Assembly (NCBI GenBank): GCA_017453765.1
Contig: JAFTEG010000088.1
Location: 1-8,693 of the forward strand
From: Selenomonadaceae bacterium
GTDB lineage: Bacteria; Bacillota; Negativicutes; Selenomonadales; Selenomonadaceae
Length of the DNA: 8,693 nucleotides
Direction of reading: 5' to 3'
Shown here in pieces: positions 4,989 to 8,693 of the stretch. The position numbers and the translations under genes were made by a program. The notes below the pieces were generated by a model. The model had not been told where the DNA came from and made no database searches. It worked only from the letters and a program-made list of their open reading frames with translations. How positions within the stretch are numbered: position 1 is the stretch's first letter; the number at the start of each line of letters is the position of its first letter.

Positions 4989-6974
4989 CTAAACCTTAAA
5001 TTGACCGATAGCGGCTTGCATATCAGCAGCAAGGTGAGAAAGTGACTGCGCCGCCGCCGCAATTTCCTGATTGGACGCCGATTGTGTTTCCGTAGCTGAA
5101 GAAATAGCCTGCGTGCGTTTATTCGTAGCCTGACTTGCATTGTCAATCGAAGTCGTAGCGTCGAGAATTTCAACCGCGCCGTCCGAAACCGTTTTGACAG
5201 ATTGATTGATGCCTTTAATTTCGTCCTTAATGCCGTCAACCATACGCATAATTTCTTTGAACTGTACGCCGACTTCGCGAATAGCTTCAGTACCGGCAAC
5301 AACGTCCTGCGTGCCGCCTTTCATCGACTCTACAGCCTCTTCGGTAGATTTTTGAATGGAAGAAATTCTGTCACGAATTTGCTCCGCCGATTCCTGCGAC
5401 GCCGTAGCAAGCTTACGAACTTCCTCCGATACAACGGCAAAACCGCGACCGTGTTCACCGGCGCGCGCCGCCTCAATCGCCGCGTTAAGTGCAAGCAGGT
5501 TAGTTTGATCCGCAATTTCAGAAATTGCCTCGACAATTTGACCGATTTGTTTTGAACTTTCGCCGAGACGTTCAACAACTTCCGCACTGGCAAGTACGCT
5601 CTTTTCAATGCTGTTCATCTTGGCAATGGCCTCTTGCATAAGCTCTTCACCGGTCTGCGCGGCTTTGGCGGTACTTTCGGAAGTGGACGCGACTCTTACG
5701 GCTTTATCGGCAACAACTTGAATATCTCCGGAGACAACCTCGATACTCTTTTTCGCGCCTTCAATATCCTGCATTTGCTTAGTGATATCGCCGCCGACTT
5801 CCGCAACCGTTTCGGCAACCTGCACGGAAGTATTTGCAGATTGCGTAGAACTTGCGGTAAGTTGTTCGCTTGCCGCCGCCAACTGCTCCGCCGTAGTCAA
5901 CATTTTTTGAATCAGCTTGCGAAGGTTATTACTCATCGTGTTAAAGGCGTCTGTCAGTGAACCTATTTCATCAGTGCCGCCGACGGGAATATTTTGCAAC
6001 TTCAAATTGCCCTGCGCCAACTGCTTAGCGTGATTTTCAAGTTGAAGTACCGGCTCGGTTATCGCGTTGGAAATTTTAATGCAGAATAAAGTTATAACAA
6101 TGACGCAGATAACGGTTATAACGGCGAAAAGAATTTTAATATGACCGAGTACGCCGAAAACCGAATCGTACGGAATGATAATGCCGACAATCCATTTTGT
6201 ACTGGGAATTGTTGCCCAACCGAAAACAGATTCATCGTTGCCGAATTTGCAGACAAAATTACCTTCGTCAACTGTCAAAACTTCGTTGAAATGTTCCGGC
6301 GTGTCCATAACTTCTTGAAGGTTTTTGGTGTTTTTTAAGTTAGGGTCTGACGTAGCTATTATGTTACCTGCGGCGTCCATGAACGTGGCAAAACCTACGC
6401 CGCGATATTTAAGCTCATTCGCTTTTTCGCTTAAAATGTCCAAGCCGATATCTGCGCAAACTGCACCGACAAACGTACCGCCGTTTTTAATCGGAGCAAT
6501 AAGAGATACCAAAGTTTGATTCGTGTTTTGGTCAACGTAGGGGTCAGTGACATTGTAAGCGTTGCTTGAACCTTTCATATCGGTGTACCAGCCTCGAGTG
6601 CGCGGGTCAAGTTTAGTCAATCCGAGCTGGTAGCTTGTGAAAGTGCCGTCCTCCAAGCCGATACCCATATCAACCATGAATTTATCGAAGGAGGCAAGCG
6701 ACATATTTTCTTTAGCCTTCATGCGGCTGAAATCGCCGTTAAAATTACTCATCAACGTAGCTTGTGACTCTGCAACGGCAATTCTTTGTGAAAGCCAGCC
6801 GTCCATTTCAGACGCGGCATTTTGCATTGTAACCGTCACTTCGGTAGATAAACTTTGATTCAGCTCCCGCGACGCGTTGAAATATCCCGCAAAGGATATA
6901 AGCAACATAAAAATTGCCACGACGCATGTTAAAAGCGTGAATTTTTTCTTAATGCTGATGTCCCTGAAACCCAT
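4989..6974 (-). CDS. Methyl-accepting chemotaxis protein with dCache-type sensor
   Basis: A 661-residue membrane receptor. TM1 spans about 12-31 and TM2 about 279-299, enclosing an extracytoplasmic region of about 245 residues. That region carries DPRTRGWYTDMK (Arg127, Trp129, Tyr130), DPYVDQNTNQTLVSLIAPI (144-162) and GAVCADIGLD (Asp175), the layout of a dCache_1 domain; the R-x-W-Y plus downstream Asp resembles the amino-acid-binding version. A HAMP segment follows (about 300-353), then a long coiled-coil signalling domain with the invariant hairpin tip EIADQTNLLALNAAIEAARAG (starting at 486) that contacts CheA and CheW. No C-terminal CheR-docking pentapeptide is present. The start ATG (6974) has AAAGGG at 6984-6989 on the minus strand, 9 bases away. 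It lies 118 bases downstream of ilvB in the same direction, separated by repeats. Confidence 0.95.
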   Translation of the reverse strand: MGFRDISIKKKFTLLTCVVAIFMLLISFAGYFNASRELNQSLSTEVTVTMQNAASEMDGWLSQRIAVAESQATLMSNFNGDFSRMKAKENMSLASFDKFMVDMGIGLEDGTFTSYQLGLTKLDPRTRGWYTDMKGSSNAYNVTDPYVDQNTNQTLVSLIAPIKNGGTFVGAVCADIGLDILSEKANELKYRGVGFATFMDAAGNIIATSDPNLKNTKNLQEVMDTPEHFNEVLTVDEGNFVCKFGNDESVFGWATIPSTKWIVGIIIPYDSVFGVLGHIKILFAVITVICVIVITLFCIKISNAITEPVLQLENHAKQLAQGNLKLQNIPVGGTDEIGSLTDAFNTMSNNLRKLIQKMLTTAEQLAAASEQLTASSTQSANTSVQVAETVAEVGGDITKQMQDIEGAKKSIEVVSGDIQVVADKAVRVASTSESTAKAAQTGEELMQEAIAKMNSIEKSVLASAEVVERLGESSKQIGQIVEAISEIADQTNLLALNAAIEAARAGEHGRGFAVVSEEVRKLATASQESAEQIRDRISSIQKSTEEAVESMKGGTQDVVAGTEAIREVGVQFKEIMRMVDGIKDEIKGINQSVKTVSDGAVEILDATTSIDNASQATNKRTQAISSATETQSASNQEIAAAAQSLSHLAADMQAAIGQFKV

Positions 6975-6996
6975 TTACGCGCACCCTTTCATTTTA

Positions 6997-7020
6997 GATC
7001 GATGGATCGATGGATCGATA
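6997..7020 (+). repeat. GATCGATG/A octamer array upstream of the chemotaxis gene
   Basis: Three tandem octamers: GATCGATG (6997-7004), GATCGATG (7005-7012) and GATCGATA (7013-7020). They are followed by GTTGTTA, which resembles the GTTGCTG spacer of the array at 4480-4538, so the two loci carry the same repeat family. The array lies just upstream of the ribosome binding site of the minus-strand chemotaxis gene. Confidence 0.8.
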
Positions 7021-7043
7021 GTTGTTAGCCCGACAGCTAATTT

Positions 7044-7099
7044 TTAATTCTACATTCTTAATCCTACATTCTTAATCCTTAATTCTAAATCCTTAATCC
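7044..7099 (+). repeat. Heptamer array at the 3' end of ilvB
   Basis: Eight consecutive 7-base units of three related types: TTAATTC/TTAATCC, TACATTC and TAAATCC. The pair TACATTC-TTAATCC is repeated exactly at 7051-7064 and 7065-7078. The last unit (7093-7099) contains the ilvB stop codon on the minus strand. The rest of the 118-base gap holds the octamer array and a weak 5-bp inverted repeat. Confidence 0.8.
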
Positions 7100-8693
7100 C
7101 CCAAAACCATTTGGTCAAGGCGTTTGCCGCCCGGCACCATTGGAATTACATTTTCTTCCTGCGGTACATAAACGTCAACCAGCACGGGACCCTTTGAATA
7201 TAAAATTTCCGTTAAATCGTAGTCAAGCTCCTCCGCCTTAGTCAACCTGTAGCCGCGAATGCCCATAGCCTGCGCGATTTTCACAAGGTCACGCTTTAAT
7301 TTCAATTCCGACGCCGAATAATGGTGATTATAAAAAAGCCGTTGCCATTGCCCGACCATGCCTAAAATAAAATTATGCACGACGACAATTTTCACGTCAA
7401 TGTTATTGTCAGCAAGCGTCGCCAGCTCTTGAATATTCATCATAATGGAGCCGTCGCCGGTGAATAAGATAACATTTTTCTTTGGACAGGCAAGCTTGGC
7501 GCCCATAGCGGCAGGAAGACCGAAACCCATTGTACCGAGACCGCCGCTTGTTAAAAATTGTCGCGGCGCACGTGCCTTGAAAAATTGTGCCGCCCACATT
7601 TGGTGTTGTCCAACGTCCGTCACGGCAATGGTATTGTCATCGGCAATTTCGCTTATATGTGAAATGAGTGCGCCGGGTTTAATCACGTCATCTTGCGGCG
7701 TGTAGGTGAAAGGGTGCTTGGCGCCTTCAGCAAGCGCTTGATTTTTCCAGCCGGCAAATTTTTCAGTGAAGTTTATCGACGACGCTTTAAGTTTATCACG
7801 CAGAATCGGCAGGGAAATTTTTAAATCGCCCAAAACTTTGTAATCGACTTGAACATTTTTATTAATCTCCGCAGGGTCAAGTTCAAAGTGTACAATCTTT
7901 GCATTCGGCGCAAACTCCGCAACCTTGCCTGTCACTCTGTCACTGAAACGCATTCCGACGCCGATAAGTAAATCGCAACTTTGAATAGCCATATTAGCGC
8001 CGTAAGCGCCGTGCATACCGGCAAAACCTAAGTAGCCGTCGCGCTCCGGTTCAATCGCGCCGATACCCATCATTGTCGACGTGACGGGACAGCCGAGTAT
8101 ATCCAAAACCTCACGCAGAATGTCGGACGTGTTGGACGAGATAACGCCGCCGCCTGCGAAGATTAAGGGACGTTCGCAATTTTCAAGCGCCGTGACAACT
8201 TCCGCAACGGATTTTTTGTCAACGGGATTTTCGCCGGTGTAGCCGCGCAGATTGACTTCATCGGGGTAGTTAAAATCAATTTCCGTGTTGAAAACGTCTG
8301 CGGCAATGTCGATACAAACCGGACCCGGTCTGCCGGTACGCGCAATAAAAAAAGCCTCCTTGACGACGCGCGGCAGTTCGTCGGCGTCTTTTACAAGGTA
8401 GTTGTGCTTAGTAATCGGCGTGGTAATTCCGCAGACGTCGACTTCTTGAAAAGAGTCCTTGCCTATTGCGGGATTGGCAACCTGTCCCGTGATACAGACG
8501 ATTGGAATTGAATCCATATTCGCGGTAGCAATGCCGGTAATTAAATTCGCCGCGCCGGGACCTGAAGTGGCAATGACAACGCCGACTTTGCCGGACGCCC
8601 GCGCGTAACCGTCCGCCGCATGTACCGCGCCTTGTTCGTGACCGGTTAAAATGTTTGGAAAGTTCATTTTATAAATTTCATCGTACAATTTCA
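7093..8693 (-). CDS. ilvB: Acetolactate synthase large (catalytic) subunit, 5' end outside window
   Basis: The frame is open to the right edge; the visible part starts at ...KLYDEIYK, so roughly the first 30 residues are missing (TTG 8686-8688 is an internal Leu codon). It catalyses the ThDP-dependent condensation of two pyruvate, or pyruvate with 2-ketobutyrate, the first common step of branched-chain amino acid synthesis. Counting from that Leu, TGHEQGAVHAADGYA holds the catalytic Glu18, ATSGPGAANL the N-terminal ThDP domain, GYLGFAGMHGAYGAN and GMRFSDRVTG the central FAD-binding domain, and GDGSIMMNIQEL (411-422) the Mg/ThDP motif. The usual NN ending that motif reads HN (438-439), retaining the metal-binding second Asn, and LGMVRQWQ reads LGMVGQWQ (442-449) with Trp448 kept. 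FAD-domain motifs favour biosynthetic AHAS over catabolic AlsS. The regulatory subunit ilvN does not follow downstream. Confidence 0.93.
   Translation of the reverse strand, partial: KLYDEIYKMNFPNILTGHEQGAVHAADGYARASGKVGVVIATSGPGAANLITGIATANMDSIPIVCITGQVANPAIGKDSFQEVDVCGITTPITKHNYLVKDADELPRVVKEAFFIARTGRPGPVCIDIAADVFNTEIDFNYPDEVNLRGYTGENPVDKKSVAEVVTALENCERPLIFAGGGVISSNTSDILREVLDILGCPVTSTMMGIGAIEPERDGYLGFAGMHGAYGANMAIQSCDLLIGVGMRFSDRVTGKVAEFAPNAKIVHFELDPAEINKNVQVDYKVLGDLKISLPILRDKLKASSINFTEKFAGWKNQALAEGAKHPFTYTPQDDVIKPGALISHISEIADDNTIAVTDVGQHQMWAAQFFKARAPRQFLTSGGLGTMGFGLPAAMGAKLACPKKNVILFTGDGSIMMNIQELATLADNNIDVKIVVVHNFILGMVGQWQRLFYNHHYSASELKLKRDLVKIAQAMGIRGYRLTKAEELDYDLTEILYSKGPVLVDVYVPQEENVIPMVPGGKRLDQMVLGD

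Noticed and set aside
5202..5960. Plus-strand open frames opposite the chemotaxis gene
   Set aside because: They are antisense shadows of a well-supported coding region, have no ribosome binding site and show no recognisable motif.
6991..6996. TAAAAT on the minus strand as a -10 box for the chemotaxis gene
   Set aside because: It lies only about 16 bases from the start codon, next to the ribosome binding site, and has no matching -35 box at proper spacing.
7025..7040. Inverted repeat TTAGC/GCTAA followed by T-rich sequence, possible terminator
   Set aside because: Only 5 bp of stem, and the T-run is on the plus strand where no gene ends; the flanking genes read on the minus strand.

Overview
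This window looks like chromosomal DNA from a low-to-mid GC bacterium. The anaerobe-style gene set, the acetolactate synthase ending in a VPGGKRLDQM-type tail, and the strong GGAGG ribosome binding sites suggest a Bacillota, possibly a Negativicutes. That placement is an inference from sequence style, not a proven assignment. No rRNA, tRNA, CRISPR array, transposase or phage gene is visible.

Plus strand, left part: the window opens inside a flavodoxin-fold FMN reductase-like gene (1-387). A tightly coupled two-gene unit follows: a PIN-domain RNase-like toxin (400-840, TTG start) and a small putative antitoxin (833-1072). A sampled stretch of the PIN gene is about 30% GC against about 50% in the amidohydrolase gene, which suggests a separately acquired toxin-antitoxin module. 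Next come a Tat-signal amidohydrolase (1191-2252) overlapping a PhzF-family isomerase (2249-3052), a divergent short-chain dehydrogenase/reductase (3147-3785), a DJ-1/PfpI (Hsp31-like) protein (3816-4493) and a 66-residue 4-oxalocrotonate tautomerase-like protein (4598-4798). All are enzymes of families acting on small carbonyl, enol or aromatic-type metabolites. A stress or detoxification role for reactive carbonyls is possible but unproven.

Minus strand, right part: a full methyl-accepting chemotaxis protein with a dCache-type sensor (6974 down to 4989) and the catalytic subunit of acetolactate synthase (IlvB), which runs off the right edge (8693 down to 7093). No ilvN follows ilvB here. 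The plus and minus blocks converge on a terminator-like hairpin at 4897-4928.

The most unusual feature is the intergenic DNA. Nearly every gap after position 4490 is made of short tandem repeats: heptamer arrays (4555-4582, 4931-4986, 7044-7099), octamer GATCGATA/G arrays (4480-4538, 6997-7020) and a degenerate 19-20 bp array (4818-4875). Several stop codons lie inside or at the edge of these arrays. The dehydrogenase and DJ-1 genes also carry a nearly identical 38-bp translation-initiation segment, and the phzF gene has an internal in-frame 24-bp duplication.
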